A stretch of 62,343 bases of DNA from an uncultured Collinsella sp. (GTDB taxonomy: Bacteria; Actinomycetota; Coriobacteriia; Coriobacteriales; Coriobacteriaceae), in contig CAAERJ010000021.1 in the NCBI GenBank assembly GCA_900758375.1, positions 1-62,343 of the forward strand, in the 5' to 3' direction. The notes under the pieces were generated by a model that was not told where the DNA came from, did not search any database, and saw only the letters and a program-made list of their open reading frames with translations. This document shows, one piece after another, positions 8,205-17,001 of this stretch. The number at the start of each line of letters is the position of its first letter. Within the stretch, counting starts at the first letter, position 1. The position numbers were made by a program, and so were the translations under genes.

Positions 8205-8407
8205 GCGGGACCCTCCCGGTGTAAATCTGCTTCGTTTCATGTAGCCATCAGGGTACCCACCAGATGTGAATCGTACGTGACATTTAACAGATACCATCAA
8301 CTCATCAATAGCTCACCAAGTTGGTGGGATGCGGTTGCACCCGGCGGTTGAACTACAATAGGGCTTGCTAATTGTTGTGAATGGCGTCTACGCACGGGAG
8401 CATTCTT

Positions 8408-10387
8408 ATGAATCTTCACCTTTCTCAGTCTGATGGCTTTTTGCGTGTGGCGGCGGCGTCGCCGCGGATTCGCGTGGCCGATGTCGAGGGCAATGCCGAG
8501 GTTGCGCTGGCGGCTGTTCGCGAGGCTACCGAGCGCGGCGTCCGCGCGCTGGTGCTGCCCGAGCTTAACCTGACCGGCTATACCGCGGCTGATCTGTTCC
8601 ATAACCGTACATTGCTGCATGCCTGCGAGACCGCACTGGCACATATTCTCGATGAAACCCGCGAGCTGCCGATTGTCTTTACCATCGGTCTTCCCGTTGC
8701 AGTTGCCGAGAATATCTACAACTGCGCCGCCGTGTGCTGCGCGGGCGAGCTTTTGGGTCTTACGGCCAAGAAGTATCTGCCCAACTATGGCGAGTTCTAC
8801 GAGCGCCGCTGGTTTGCTCCGGCGCCCGCAGATCCTGTGTGGGTCGAGTTTGCCGGTCAGGGTCCGGTCCCGCTGGGCTCGGGGCTTATCTACCGCTGCT
8901 GTGATGAGGGCGCCGAGGACCTGGTGCTGGGCGTTGAGGTCTGTGAGGACCTGTGGGTGCCGGCGCCTCCTTCGACCGAGATGGCGCTTGCCGGCGCGAC
9001 GGTGATTCTCAACCCGTCGGCCTCGGACGAGATTATCGGTAAGGCAGATTACCGTCGCAGCCTTATCTCTAACCAAAGCGCGCGCCTGTACTGCGCTTAT
9101 GCCTACGCGGACGCGAGCGAGGGCGAATCTACGACCGACATGGTCTTTGCGGGGGAGAACCTCGTCTACGAAAACGGATCTAAGCTCGCCGCCACGAAGC
9201 TCCTCACCTGCGATATGGCCGTCGCCGACGTTGACCTTGACCGCCTGGTTGCCGAGCGTCGCCGCTCGACGACGTGGACGCGCGCGGACGATGCGCCGGA
9301 GGCCACGACCATCGAGTTTTCGTTTGAGGGCGTGCTGGTTGAAGAACCTGTCCTGCGCGATGCGCTCGACATCGGCCGTGTCTTCCCCCGCGCGCCCTTT
9401 GTGCCGGCCGACCATGGCGACCTGGCCGAGCGTTGCGAGACCATCCTCGACCTGCAGACCGCCGGCCTCAAGACCCGCCTTGCCCATACGGGTACCAAGG
9501 CGGCCGTCATCGGTCTTTCGGGCGGCCTGGACTCCACGTTGGCACTGCTTGTGACCGTGCGCGCCTTTGATGCGCTGGGGCTGCCGCGCACCGGTATCAC
9601 GGCCGTGTCCATGCCCGGCTTTGGCACGACGCATCGCACCAAGTCGAATGCCGAGTCGCTCGCCCGCGACCTGGGTGTGAGCTTCCGCGAGGTTTCGATC
9701 CACGCGGCCGTGGAGCAGCACTTCAAGGACATTGAGCACGATCCTGCCGTGCAGGACGTGACTTACGAGAACAGCCAGGCCCGCGAGCGCACGCAGATTC
9801 TGATGGATCTGGCCAACCAGGCTGGCGGTTTTGTCATCGGTACGGGCGATCTGTCGGAGCTGGCGCTCGGCTGGGCTACCTATAACGGAGACCACATGAG
9901 CATGTATGCCGTCAATGCGAGCGTGCCCAAGACGCTTGTGCGCCATCTGGTGCGCTATGCGGCTGATGTCTTTGGCGGGCGTATTGCCGAGGTCTTGCTC
10001 GATATCCTCGATACGCCGGTATCTCCCGAGCTTCTGCCGCCCACGGGCGACGGCGAGATTGCGCAGAAGACTGAGGATTTGGTGGGCCCGTACGAGTTGC
10101 ACGACTACTTCCTCTACTACCTGCTGCGTTTTGGCTTTGAGCCGGGCAAGATCTACCGCATGGCGCTCAAGAGTTTCGAGGGTGTCTACGACGCCAAGAC
10201 CGTCCACACGTGGCTGCGTACGTTCTATCGTCGCTTCTTTGCCCAGCAGTTTAAGCGCAGCTGCCTGCCCGATGGTCCCAAGGTGGGCTCGGTGACGCTC
10301 AGCCCGCGCGGCGATTGGCGTATGCCGAGTGACGCCAGTTCGCGTTTGTGGCTTGCGCAGATCGACGCGCTCAATCCAATTGACTAA
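8408..10387 (+). CDS. nadE: Glutamine-dependent NAD+ synthetase
   Basis: This 659-residue two-domain enzyme forms NAD+ from nicotinic acid adenine dinucleotide, ATP and glutamine. The N-terminal nitrilase-type glutaminase has its Glu-Lys-Cys triad in LPELNLTGY, AKKYLPNYGEFYE and VEVCEDLW. The C-terminal synthetase has the PP-loop GLSGGLDSTLAL (about residue 370). The length matches the long bacterial/mycobacterial form with an ammonia tunnel. ATG 8408 is preferred over ATG 8381 because GGGAG is correctly spaced before it. Confidence 0.93.
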   Translation: MNLHLSQSDGFLRVAAASPRIRVADVEGNAEVALAAVREATERGVRALVLPELNLTGYTAADLFHNRTLLHACETALAHILDETRELPIVFTIGLPVAVAENIYNCAAVCCAGELLGLTAKKYLPNYGEFYERRWFAPAPADPVWVEFAGQGPVPLGSGLIYRCCDEGAEDLVLGVEVCEDLWVPAPPSTEMALAGATVILNPSASDEIIGKADYRRSLISNQSARLYCAYAYADASEGESTTDMVFAGENLVYENGSKLAATKLLTCDMAVADVDLDRLVAERRRSTTWTRADDAPEATTIEFSFEGVLVEEPVLRDALDIGRVFPRAPFVPADHGDLAERCETILDLQTAGLKTRLAHTGTKAAVIGLSGGLDSTLALLVTVRAFDALGLPRTGITAVSMPGFGTTHRTKSNAESLARDLGVSFREVSIHAAVEQHFKDIEHDPAVQDVTYENSQARERTQILMDLANQAGGFVIGTGDLSELALGWATYNGDHMSMYAVNASVPKTLVRHLVRYAADVFGGRIAEVLLDILDTPVSPELLPPTGDGEIAQKTEDLVGPYELHDYFLYYLLRFGFEPGKIYRMALKSFEGVYDAKTVHTWLRTFYRRFFAQQFKRSCLPDGPKVGSVTLSPRGDWRMPSDASSRLWLAQIDALNPID

Positions 10388-10455
10388 GGTTGGCTAAATT
10401 GAACCAATGCGGGGGTTGCAAGCGTTACACTTTTGCAATCTGATGGCCCGTATCG

Positions 10456-10487
10456 CGCGGCGCTCTTGTCGGAGCGCCGCGTTTTTT
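10456..10487 (+). terminator. Strong terminator or attenuator before the aminotransferase gene
   Basis: CGCGGCGCTC pairs perfectly with GAGCGCCGCG, followed by GTTTTTTAT. It is 69 bp after nadE and only 18 bp before the aminotransferase start codon. It either ends the nadE transcript or, if a promoter lies at 10390-10440, attenuates the next gene. Confidence 0.75.
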
Positions 10488-10505
10488 ATATCGAAAGGTG
10501 GCACC

Positions 10506-11669
10506 ATGCAGGCATCGCAGCGTCTCGACCGCTTTGGCGCGGAGGTCTTCGCTTCGCTCAACAACAAGCTTCTCGCGCTGAAGGCTCAGGGCAAGACCAT
10601 TTACAACATGAGCGTGGGCACGCCCGACTTTAAGCCGTACGACCATGTGGTCGAGGCGCTCACGCAAGCAGCCCAAGATCCCGAGATGTGGAAGTATGCC
10701 CTGCGCGACCTGCCCGAACTCAAGCAAGCCGTGTGCGATTACTATGAGCGCCGCTTTGGCGTTTCGGGCATTACGCCGTCCATGGTGCAGTCGTGCAACG
10801 GCACGCAGGAGGGCGTGGGTCATTTGGGCCTGGCCCTGCTCGATCCGGGTGACACTATTTTGGTTCCCGATCCGTGCTACCCGGTCTTTGAGGCGGGTGC
10901 CAAGATTGCCGATGCCAAGCTCGAGTACTATCCGCTGGTTGCCGAGCACAATTACCTGCCCTATGTGGCGGGTATCGATCCCGAGGTGGCCGATCGTGCC
11001 AAGTACATGATCGTGTCGCTGCCCGCGAACCCGGTGGGTTCGGTGGGCACGCCCGAGGTCTACGAGGAGATCATCGCTTTCGCCCGCGAGCACGATCTAC
11101 TCATCGTCCATGACAACGCGTACTCCGACATCGTGTTTGACGGCGAGCCCGGCGGCAGCTTCTTGCAGTATCCCGGTGCGCTCGAGGTGGGCGTGGAGTT
11201 TTTCTCGCTTTCCAAGTCGTTTAACGTCACCGGTGCGCGTATCGGCTTTTTGGTCGGCCGCGAGGACGTGGTCTCGGCCTTTGCCAAGCTGCGCAGCCAA
11301 ATCGACTTTGGTATGTTCTTCCCGATCCAGAAGGCTGCTATCGCCTGTCTGAACGGTCCGCGCGATGAGGTCGAGGCGCAGCGTCTGAAGTACCAGGAGC
11401 GCCGCGATGCCCTGTGCGACGGTCTTGAGGGCCTGGGCTGGGAGCGTCCCAACGCGCATGGCTCTATGTTCGTGTGGGCCAAGCTTCCCGGTGGTCGCAC
11501 CGATTCCATGGCGTTTTGCGAGGAGCTTATGGAGAAGGCCGGCGTTGTGGTGACGCCGGGCGCGAGCTTTGGTCCTTCGGGCGAGGGGCACGTGCGCATG
11601 GCGCTGGTCTTGCCGCCCGACCAGATCGCTTTGGCTGTCGAGGCCATTCGCGAGGCGGGCCTGTATTAG
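10506..11669 (+). CDS. PLP-dependent class I/II aminotransferase
   Basis: This 387-residue fold-type I aminotransferase resembles aspartate and LL-diaminopimelate aminotransferases. Substrate-side SVGTPDFKP is near residue 40, NPVGSVG lies in the middle, and the Schiff-base lysine is in SLSKSFNVTGARIG. The start at 10506 follows GAAAGGTGGCACC. The amino acid substrate cannot be fixed from sequence. A role in diaminopimelate synthesis is possible because the other lysine genes lie 5 kb downstream, but it is outside that operon and the window also encodes the acetylase route. Confidence 0.85.
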   Translation: MQASQRLDRFGAEVFASLNNKLLALKAQGKTIYNMSVGTPDFKPYDHVVEALTQAAQDPEMWKYALRDLPELKQAVCDYYERRFGVSGITPSMVQSCNGTQEGVGHLGLALLDPGDTILVPDPCYPVFEAGAKIADAKLEYYPLVAEHNYLPYVAGIDPEVADRAKYMIVSLPANPVGSVGTPEVYEEIIAFAREHDLLIVHDNAYSDIVFDGEPGGSFLQYPGALEVGVEFFSLSKSFNVTGARIGFLVGREDVVSAFAKLRSQIDFGMFFPIQKAAIACLNGPRDEVEAQRLKYQERRDALCDGLEGLGWERPNAHGSMFVWAKLPGGRTDSMAFCEELMEKAGVVVTPGASFGPSGEGHVRMALVLPPDQIALAVEAIREAGLY

Positions 11670-11813
11670 AAAGTTGTTTCGGCTCGTCAATAGCTCGAAA
11701 CCGATTTCGTGCAGTTATTTTACGAATTCTGCAAATAATTTCGGTAAGCGGTCGATATTTGGCTGCGAATAGGAGCATAATCAAAGTCCCGATTGGATGT
11801 ATTGGGATTACGG

Positions 11814-11844
11814 CAAGCCGCTCGGGTCGTTCCCGGGCGGCTTG
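11814..11844 (+). promoter_or_regulatory. Hairpin in the lactate dehydrogenase leader
   Basis: CAAGCCGCTCGGG pairs with CCCGGGCGGCTTG (13 bp, one G-U) around TCGTT, followed by TTTGTGG. It lies 27 bp before the ldh start and 145 bp after the preceding stop. An attenuator of ldh is at least as likely as a distal terminator. Confidence 0.5.
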
Positions 11845-11870
11845 TTTGTGGAGAGAGATGGGAGTTTCTA

Positions 11871-12821
11871 ATGGTTAACGAGAAGAAGGTCGCTATTGTC
11901 GGCTGCGGTTTCGTCGGTTCGTCTTCGGCGTTCGCGTTGATGCAGAGCGGTCTGTTCTCCGAGATGGTTCTCATCGACGTGGACAAGAACCGCGCCGAGG
12001 GTGAGGCCCTGGATATCGCGCACGGCATGACGTTTGCCGAGCCGATGAAGATCTACGCCGGCGATTATTCCGATGTCGCCGACGCCGCCATGATCGTCGT
12101 CACCGCTGGCGCTGCCCAGAAGCCCGGTGAGACCCGCCTGGACCTGGTCAATAAGAACGTCAACATCTTTAAGTCCATTATCCCCGAGATTAAGAAGTCT
12201 GGCTTCGACGGCATTCTGCTCATCGTCTCCAACCCGGTCGACGTTCTGACCTACGCCGCCATCAAGATGTCCGGCCTGCCCGAGGGCCATGTCATCGGCT
12301 CCGGCACCGTGCTCGATACCGGCCGTCTGCAGCAGATGCTCGGCGCTCACGTTGAGGTTGACCCGCGCGACGTTCAGGCCTATGTCATGGGTGAGCACGG
12401 CGACTCCGAGTTTGTCGCTTGGTCCAGCGCCCAGGTTGCTGGCGTGCCGCTGAACACCTTCTGCGAGCTCCATGGTCATCTGGAGCATGAGGCTGCCGAG
12501 AAGCGCATCGCCGAGGACGTCAAGAACTCCGCCTACACCATCATCGAGAAGAAGCACGCCACCTACTACGGCGTCGCCATGGCCGTTAAGCGCATCTGCA
12601 CTGCCGTCATGCGCGATGAGCAGACCGTTCTGCCCGTTTCCTCGCTCATGGTGGGCGAGTATGGCCTGTCCGATCTTGCCATCTCCATGCCGACCGTCGT
12701 TGGCCGCGACGGCGTCGTCTGCCGCGTCCCCGTGCCGCTGAACGATGACGAGCAGCATGAGCTCACCGTTTCTGCTAAAGCCCTTAAGGACATCATCGAC
12801 AGCGTCGACTTCTCCTGCTAA
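11871..12821 (+). CDS. ldh: L-lactate dehydrogenase
   Basis: This 316-residue NAD-dependent 2-hydroxyacid dehydrogenase has the Rossmann start VAIVGCGFVGSSSAFAL. The active-site loop is AGAAQKPGETR; the Gln at the specificity position marks lactate rather than malate dehydrogenase. The catalytic His is in GEHGDSE. It reduces pyruvate to L-lactate, regenerating NAD+ in fermentation, which fits the acetate kinase/Pta genes elsewhere in the window. ATG 11871 follows GGGAG. Regulation by the leader hairpin at 11814-11844 is possible. Confidence 0.93.
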   Translation: MVNEKKVAIVGCGFVGSSSAFALMQSGLFSEMVLIDVDKNRAEGEALDIAHGMTFAEPMKIYAGDYSDVADAAMIVVTAGAAQKPGETRLDLVNKNVNIFKSIIPEIKKSGFDGILLIVSNPVDVLTYAAIKMSGLPEGHVIGSGTVLDTGRLQQMLGAHVEVDPRDVQAYVMGEHGDSEFVAWSSAQVAGVPLNTFCELHGHLEHEAAEKRIAEDVKNSAYTIIEKKHATYYGVAMAVKRICTAVMRDEQTVLPVSSLMVGEYGLSDLAISMPTVVGRDGVVCRVPVPLNDDEQHELTVSAKALKDIIDSVDFSC

Positions 12822-12854
12822 ATCAAGCTTGCTAGAGCAAAAAGTTACAATGAA

Positions 12855-12888
12855 GGCGTCCGGGTCCACACGGCCCGGGCGCCTTTTT
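12855..12888 (+). terminator. ldh terminator
   Basis: GGCGTCCGGG pairs with CCCGGGCGCC (one G-U) followed by TTTTT, 34 bp after the ldh stop. Its T-run runs directly into the palindromic repeat at 12888. Confidence 0.9.
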
Positions 12889-12918
12889 GGTGCAAGGTAA
12901 CCTGACCCCAATGCACCA
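12888..12918 (+). repeat. GGTGCA-stem repeat, upstream copy
   Basis: TGGTGCA and TGCACCA flank a 17-nt loop containing AACCTGACCCC. A near-identical copy in the same orientation lies at 14099-14133. Together they bracket the DUF2974 gene, whose start codon is 17 bp after this copy. The loop carries the GTCCC-type motif of the other short palindromes in this window. Confidence 0.7.
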
Positions 12919-12935
12919 TAGTTGATGGGAGGGCC

Positions 12936-14096
12936 ATGTCGGATTCGCCTAATTTTTTGACCTATGCCCAGACGGCGTTTGATCCGTTTGAGGAGAGGCC
13001 GTTCTGCGCGGTGGATAGCCTCGTCTTTGCGTGGTTGTCCTATTTGCGTTTGCCGGGTGATATGGCGGAGCTGACGAACTGGCAGGGCCTAGACGTACGC
13101 GAGCTGCTGCGTGCCGAGTGCTACCGGGACATGATTGACGACTTGTGGGATCCAGAGGGGAGCAGGGCCTTGTTGGAGGCCGTGGCAGCAAGCCCTCGCT
13201 ACCGTGGCGTGCACGTTTGCGGCTATCGTGCCGTGAGCGATGTGGTGGCGACAGAGCAGTTTGCAGCCATGGCGTTCCGGTTTCCGGCGGGGTTTAGCTA
13301 TCTTTCCTTCCGGGGGACCGACAGCACGATTGTGGGCTGGAAAGAGGACTTTAACATGGCGTTCCGGTATCCTGTGCCGGCCCAGGAATCCGCGGCGCGT
13401 TATGTGGACGAGGCGGCGGATGCGATTGACGGGCCGCTTTTGTGCGGAGGTCATTCCAAGGGTGGAAACCTTGCGGTGTACGGTGCGGCGATGTGCTCCG
13501 ATGTCGCCCGTGCGCGAATCGAACGGGCGTATTCCCATGATGGTCCGGGTTTCGTCGAGGAGTTTCTGAACGGCAACGCCTTTGCCGATCTTTCCGGTCG
13601 AATCGACAAGACGCTACCTCGGTCGTCGATCTTTGGCATGATGTTCGAGACGCAGGAGGACTATGCCATCGTTGAGAGCACCGAGTTCAGTCTGCTGCAG
13701 CACAATCCCTTTAGCTGGGTGGTTGATGGTCGCGACTTCGTGTACTGTGAGCGCCTGTCCGCCGGTGCTCGATACGTTGATGGCTCCATTCGCGAGATGC
13801 TGCTTGCAGTTTCGCCTAGCGAGCGCGAGCGTTTTGTAGATGCGTTGTTCTCCGTGTTTGAGGCTACGGGTGCTGAGCGGTTTGCGGATATCGCTGGGAA
13901 TCTGCGCGAGAGCCTGCCCGTGATGCTCCAGGCTGCGCAAGGGTTTGACAAGGATACGCGACGCTTTGTCTCGCAGACCATCGTGGCAATTCTTAAGTGT
14001 GCGCTGCTGCCCAAACGACCCCAGATCGACATGCCCGCCGCCGGCAAGAGTTTGGCAGAACAGCTCGAGGCTTGGCAGTCCGAGCTCCTGCGCTAG
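12936..14096 (+). CDS. DUF2974 (Mbeg1-like) alpha/beta-hydrolase
   Basis: This 386-residue cytoplasmic protein has the lipase-like nucleophile elbow GGHSKGGNLA (about residue 170). It is preceded by SYLSFRGTDSTIVGWKED, an oxyanion-side motif typical of DUF2974 proteins. These are predicted serine esterases/lipases common in Firmicutes and Actinobacteria; the substrate is unknown. No signal peptide is seen. The start follows GATGGGAGGGCC. The gene is bracketed by two direct copies of a palindromic repeat, which suggests it may have moved as a unit. Confidence 0.85.
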   Translation: MSDSPNFLTYAQTAFDPFEERPFCAVDSLVFAWLSYLRLPGDMAELTNWQGLDVRELLRAECYRDMIDDLWDPEGSRALLEAVAASPRYRGVHVCGYRAVSDVVATEQFAAMAFRFPAGFSYLSFRGTDSTIVGWKEDFNMAFRYPVPAQESAARYVDEAADAIDGPLLCGGHSKGGNLAVYGAAMCSDVARARIERAYSHDGPGFVEEFLNGNAFADLSGRIDKTLPRSSIFGMMFETQEDYAIVESTEFSLLQHNPFSWVVDGRDFVYCERLSAGARYVDGSIREMLLAVSPSERERFVDALFSVFEATGAERFADIAGNLRESLPVMLQAAQGFDKDTRRFVSQTIVAILKCALLPKRPQIDMPAAGKSLAEQLEAWQSELLR

Positions 14097-14098
14097 CC

Positions 14099-14133
14099 AT
14101 TGGTGCAAAGCAACCTGTCCCCGATGCACCAAT
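14099..14133 (+). repeat. GGTGCA-stem repeat, downstream copy
   Basis: ATTGGTGCA and TGCACCAAT form a 9-bp stem around a 17-nt loop with AACCTGTCCCC. It begins 3 bp after the stop codon of the DUF2974 gene. It is a direct repeat of the element at 12888-12918, with the same loop length and almost the same loop sequence. Confidence 0.75.
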
Positions 14134-14207
14134 CTTCGATGCGCCTGGGGCGGGCTCGACCGCTATACTGGTTCGTGCCGAAATCGATCTAGAACGGAAT
14201 GCCGTAT

Positions 14208-15212
14208 ATGAAAATCAATCACGCGATTCTGCATATCCTGGACTTTGACTCTGCCGTCAACGTTATGAGCCAGCGCGAGCTCGATACCGAAAGCCGTACC
14301 GTGCGCAATTTCGTAACCACGCATCTGCGCCGTGCACGCACCTCGGCCGACAATAAACGCGCCACGTTTGCCGAGAACTCTGCGTTTGGCGGCGAGCTCA
14401 AGGGCTATTTCTTTGGCGAGCGCGAGTTCGTGGACCTGTCGCAGCAGATTGCGGAGTTTATCTCTTCCGAGCTCACCAAAGCCGAGAAAGCCGAGTCCAC
14501 CGACGTGCTCGTGGCCGATTTTGACGACGATGAGGATGCCCGCTGGTTTGCCGTGATGCTGCTGGGCTCCAAGCAGGCTTTTATGCACGAAGTGGGCCGC
14601 GAGGAGGGGGAGGTGCGCAACGACATCGCGCGCCACTACGCCATTCTGCCGAACCCCTCGCAAAAGGTGCCGAGCTATGCCATCGTGCGCGCAAGCACCA
14701 TGGAGATCGGCTACGTGGACAAGAAGCGCAAGATTGCCGGCGAGGATCGCATGCTCATTCCCGACGGCCTGCTGCAATGCGACACGGGCGTTTCGGGTAA
14801 GGAGGTCATCGACACGGTGACGCGCGTGGTCGAGGAGGTCGCTGAAGAGCACGGCGCCAACACGGCTGTAGCGCTCGCTAAGGTTAAGGCTGCGGTTGCC
14901 GAGAAAGTTGAGGATGACGAGGAGCTGCCGCCTTGGGATATCGTCGATGAGGTCTTTGAGGACGAGCCGGTCATCAAGGAAAGCGTGCGCGCGGCACTGA
15001 CCGAGGAGAAAGTGCCTGACCGCGTTCCCGTGGAACGCAAACAGGTCGAGCGCGCGGCCGTGCGCAATCACAAGATTCGTACCGACACGGGCATCGAGAT
15101 CAGCTTCCCGGCCGAGATGGGTTCGAACTCCGAGTATATCGAGTTCGTCAACGAGCCCAACGGCCTCATCTCCATCGAGCTCAAAAACATCGGGTCAATT
15201 GAGAATCGATAA
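14208..15212 (+). CDS. Nucleoid-associated protein (NdpA/YejK family)
   Basis: This 334-residue protein of the 37-kDa nucleoid-associated family begins KINHAILHILDF and has the family-typical ARHYAILPNPSQKVPS region in the middle. The C-terminal half is rich in charged residues. E. coli YejK is a cytoplasmic protein found with the nucleoid; its molecular role is poorly defined. ATG 14208 is chosen because AACGGA is well spaced and the family starts at this motif; ATG 14199 is an alternative. Confidence 0.8.
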   Translation: MKINHAILHILDFDSAVNVMSQRELDTESRTVRNFVTTHLRRARTSADNKRATFAENSAFGGELKGYFFGEREFVDLSQQIAEFISSELTKAEKAESTDVLVADFDDDEDARWFAVMLLGSKQAFMHEVGREEGEVRNDIARHYAILPNPSQKVPSYAIVRASTMEIGYVDKKRKIAGEDRMLIPDGLLQCDTGVSGKEVIDTVTRVVEEVAEEHGANTAVALAKVKAAVAEKVEDDEELPPWDIVDEVFEDEPVIKESVRAALTEEKVPDRVPVERKQVERAAVRNHKIRTDTGIEISFPAEMGSNSEYIEFVNEPNGLISIELKNIGSIENR

Positions 15213-15237
15213 ACTGCGCTTGAACTTCAGACAAAGC

Positions 15238-15269
15238 AAAGGCCGAAACCCTTCGGGACTTCGGCCTTT
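15238..15269 (+). terminator. Terminator of the nucleoid-associated protein gene
   Basis: AAAGGCCGAA pairs with TTCGGCCTTT, with an inner CCTTCGGG hairpin, followed by TTGC. It lies 26 bp past the stop. Confidence 0.85.
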
Positions 15270-15314
15270 TTGCTTGGAGCTGAATTGAGTTGCAGACTGA
15301 GCATAAGTCAGCGA

Positions 15315-15412
15315 AAACGCCCCTAGGCGAGCAAGGTGACGTGAAAGAGGAGGGAAGCGTACTTCGGTACGCGACCGACGATTGAACGTCAGATTGCCGC
15401 TTAGGGGCGTTT
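15315..15412. repeat. Class B long-hairpin element, copy 1
   Basis: The outer arms (AAACGCCCCTAGGCG at 15315 and CGCTTAGGGGCGTTT at 15398) are near-perfect complements and continue inward with small bulges to TGACG/CGTCA. The apical core contains GAAAGAGGAG, the hairpin GCGTAC-TTCG-GTACGC, then CGACGATTGA. The same core occurs at 37935-37979 with compensatory changes. The element sits between two convergent operons. Confidence 0.75.
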
Positions 15413-15426
15413 GCAGCGTCGAGAGA

Positions 15427-15450
15427 TCCGTCGTTCGTTAGAACGACGGA
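15427..15450 (-). terminator. Perfect 10-bp hairpin after the lysine operon
   Basis: TCCGTCGTTC pairs perfectly with GAACGACGGA around GTTA. It is the second hairpin downstream of the dapH stop on the minus strand; no T-run is seen. Confidence 0.5.
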
Positions 15451-15476
15451 ACCAAAGGTGCAGCGTCGACTAGTTG

Positions 15477-15496
15477 CGCGGTTTGGTAAAACCGCG
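15477..15496 (-). terminator. Hairpin immediately after dapH
   Basis: CGCGGTTT pairs with AAACCGCG 5 bp past the dapH stop. It is the likely end of the lysA-dapA-dapB-dapH transcript, together with the hairpins beyond it. Confidence 0.55.
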
Positions 15497-15501
15497 TAAC
15501 C

Positions 15502-16221
15502 CTAGAGCTGGCGCAGACCCTCTTCCAGGCCGGTCTTGCTGTCGGTCTTCTCGTCGCGCATCTTGATGACGCGGGCGGGGACACCGGCCACGACGGCACC
15601 GGCGGGGACGTCCTCGACGCACACGGCGCCGGCGGCAACGACAGCGCCCTTGCCTACGTGCACGCCCTCCAGGACCACGGCATTGGCGCCGATCATAACG
15701 TCGTCCTCGATGATGACGGGCGTGGCACTGGCGGGCTCCACGACGCCTGCCAGCACGGTGCCGGCGCCGATGTGGCAGTTCTTGCCCACGGTGGCGCGGC
15801 CGCCCAGCACGGCGCCCATGTCGATCATGGAGCCTTCGCCAATGACGGAGCCGATGTTGATGATGGCGCCCATCATGATGACGGCGCGATCGCCAATCTC
15901 GACACGGTCGCGGATGATCGCGCCCGGCTCGATGCGGGCGTTGATACCCTTGAGGTCGAGCATGGGCACGGCGGAGTTGCGGCAGTCGTTCTCTACGTCG
16001 TAGTAGTCGATGGAGTCGGCGTTGGCGTCGAGGATTGCCTTGAGCTCATCCCAGTCACCAAAGACGGTCTTGCCACGACGACCGCCGTAGACGTGCGCAT
16101 TGCCCCACTGGACCTTCATGCCCGGCTTTTCGCGCACGTACAGTTTGACGGGCGTTTTCTTGGGCGCGGTTGCGATGTAGTTGATAATCTCCTGTGCATC
16201 CATCTCGGCTGCATTACTCAT
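15502..16221 (-). CDS. dapH: Tetrahydrodipicolinate N-acetyltransferase
   Basis: This 239-residue left-handed beta-helix transferase has an N-terminal domain of about 85 residues specific to DapH. It is followed by hexapeptide repeats (IIRDRVEIGDRAVIMMGAII through IIEDDVMIGANAVVLEGV). It acetylates L-2,3,4,5-tetrahydrodipicolinate using acetyl-CoA, opening the acetylase branch to diaminopimelate and lysine. The gene is last in the lysA-dapA-dapB-dapH operon, 39 bp after dapB, with GGAGAGACAGCAA before the start. Confidence 0.9.
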   Translation of the reverse strand: MSNAAEMDAQEIINYIATAPKKTPVKLYVREKPGMKVQWGNAHVYGGRRGKTVFGDWDELKAILDANADSIDYYDVENDCRNSAVPMLDLKGINARIEPGAIIRDRVEIGDRAVIMMGAIINIGSVIGEGSMIDMGAVLGGRATVGKNCHIGAGTVLAGVVEPASATPVIIEDDVMIGANAVVLEGVHVGKGAVVAAGAVCVEDVPAGAVVAGVPARVIKMRDEKTDSKTGLEEGLRQL

Positions 16222-16260
16222 TTGCTGTCTCTCCTTTGAGTGGATCCGGTTGATACCTGG

Positions 16261-17001
16261 TTAGGCAAACATGACCTGGTCGAACGTATAGAAGCCAGGC
16301 TCGCGGGTGACGAGCTTCTGCGCGGCTGCCAGGGCGCCGTTGACGAAGATCTGACGGCTCGTGGCGCGGTGCGTGAGCGTGACCTCCTCGTCCTGGCCGA
16401 AAAAGCCTACCTCGTGCACGCCGGCGACAGTGCCACCGCGCAGCGAGTGCATGCCGATTTCCTTGGGATCGCGCGCGCCGCACATGCCCTCGCGACCATA
16501 GACGGGGTGGTAGCCTGCCTCGGGCTCAGCTTCGACGACGGCGTCGAGCAGCAACTTGGCGGTGCCGCTAGGAGCGTCGACCTTTTGGTTGTGGTGCGTC
16601 TCGACAATCTCGCAGTCAAAGCCGGGCAGCTCGCGTGTGGCCTGTGCTACCAGATGACGCAGGGCTGCGATACCGATGGAATAATTGCCGGAGTGCATGA
16701 CGCGGCCGTTCTGACCCAGCTCGCGCAGGCGATCCATCTGCTCGGGTGTGTAGCCCGTGGTGCCCGAGACCAACGCTGCGCCCGTGCGCTCGACATAGGC
16801 GACGACGGCATCGAAGGTCACGACGTTCGAAAAGTCGATGATGACGTCGGCCGCCGGTGCGCTCTCGAGCTCGGACAAGTCGAAGCCGATCTGGGCGACG
16901 ATGTCAAAAACGGGCTCTCCAGCGGCGTTGACAATGCCCTCGGCGGTAGTGCGGATGAGCGAGCCCATGCGGCCCGTTCCCATAATGACGGTCTTAATCA
17001 A
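16261..17001 (-). CDS. dapB: 4-Hydroxy-tetrahydrodipicolinate reductase
   Basis: This 246-residue enzyme has the nucleotide-binding loop GTGRMGSL at residues 8-15. The family signature ETHHNQKVDAPSGTA holds the catalytic His and Lys. It reduces the DapA product to tetrahydrodipicolinate with NAD(P)H in the cytoplasm. The start overlaps the end of the dapA part of the upstream frame by 8 bp, giving coupled translation. The length is typical (about 245-270 residues). Confidence 0.93.
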   Translation of the reverse strand: MIKTVIMGTGRMGSLIRTTAEGIVNAAGEPVFDIVAQIGFDLSELESAPAADVIIDFSNVVTFDAVVAYVERTGAALVSGTTGYTPEQMDRLRELGQNGRVMHSGNYSIGIAALRHLVAQATRELPGFDCEIVETHHNQKVDAPSGTAKLLLDAVVEAEPEAGYHPVYGREGMCGARDPKEIGMHSLRGGTVAGVHEVGFFGQDEEVTLTHRATSRQIFVNGALAAAQKLVTREPGFYTFDQVMFA

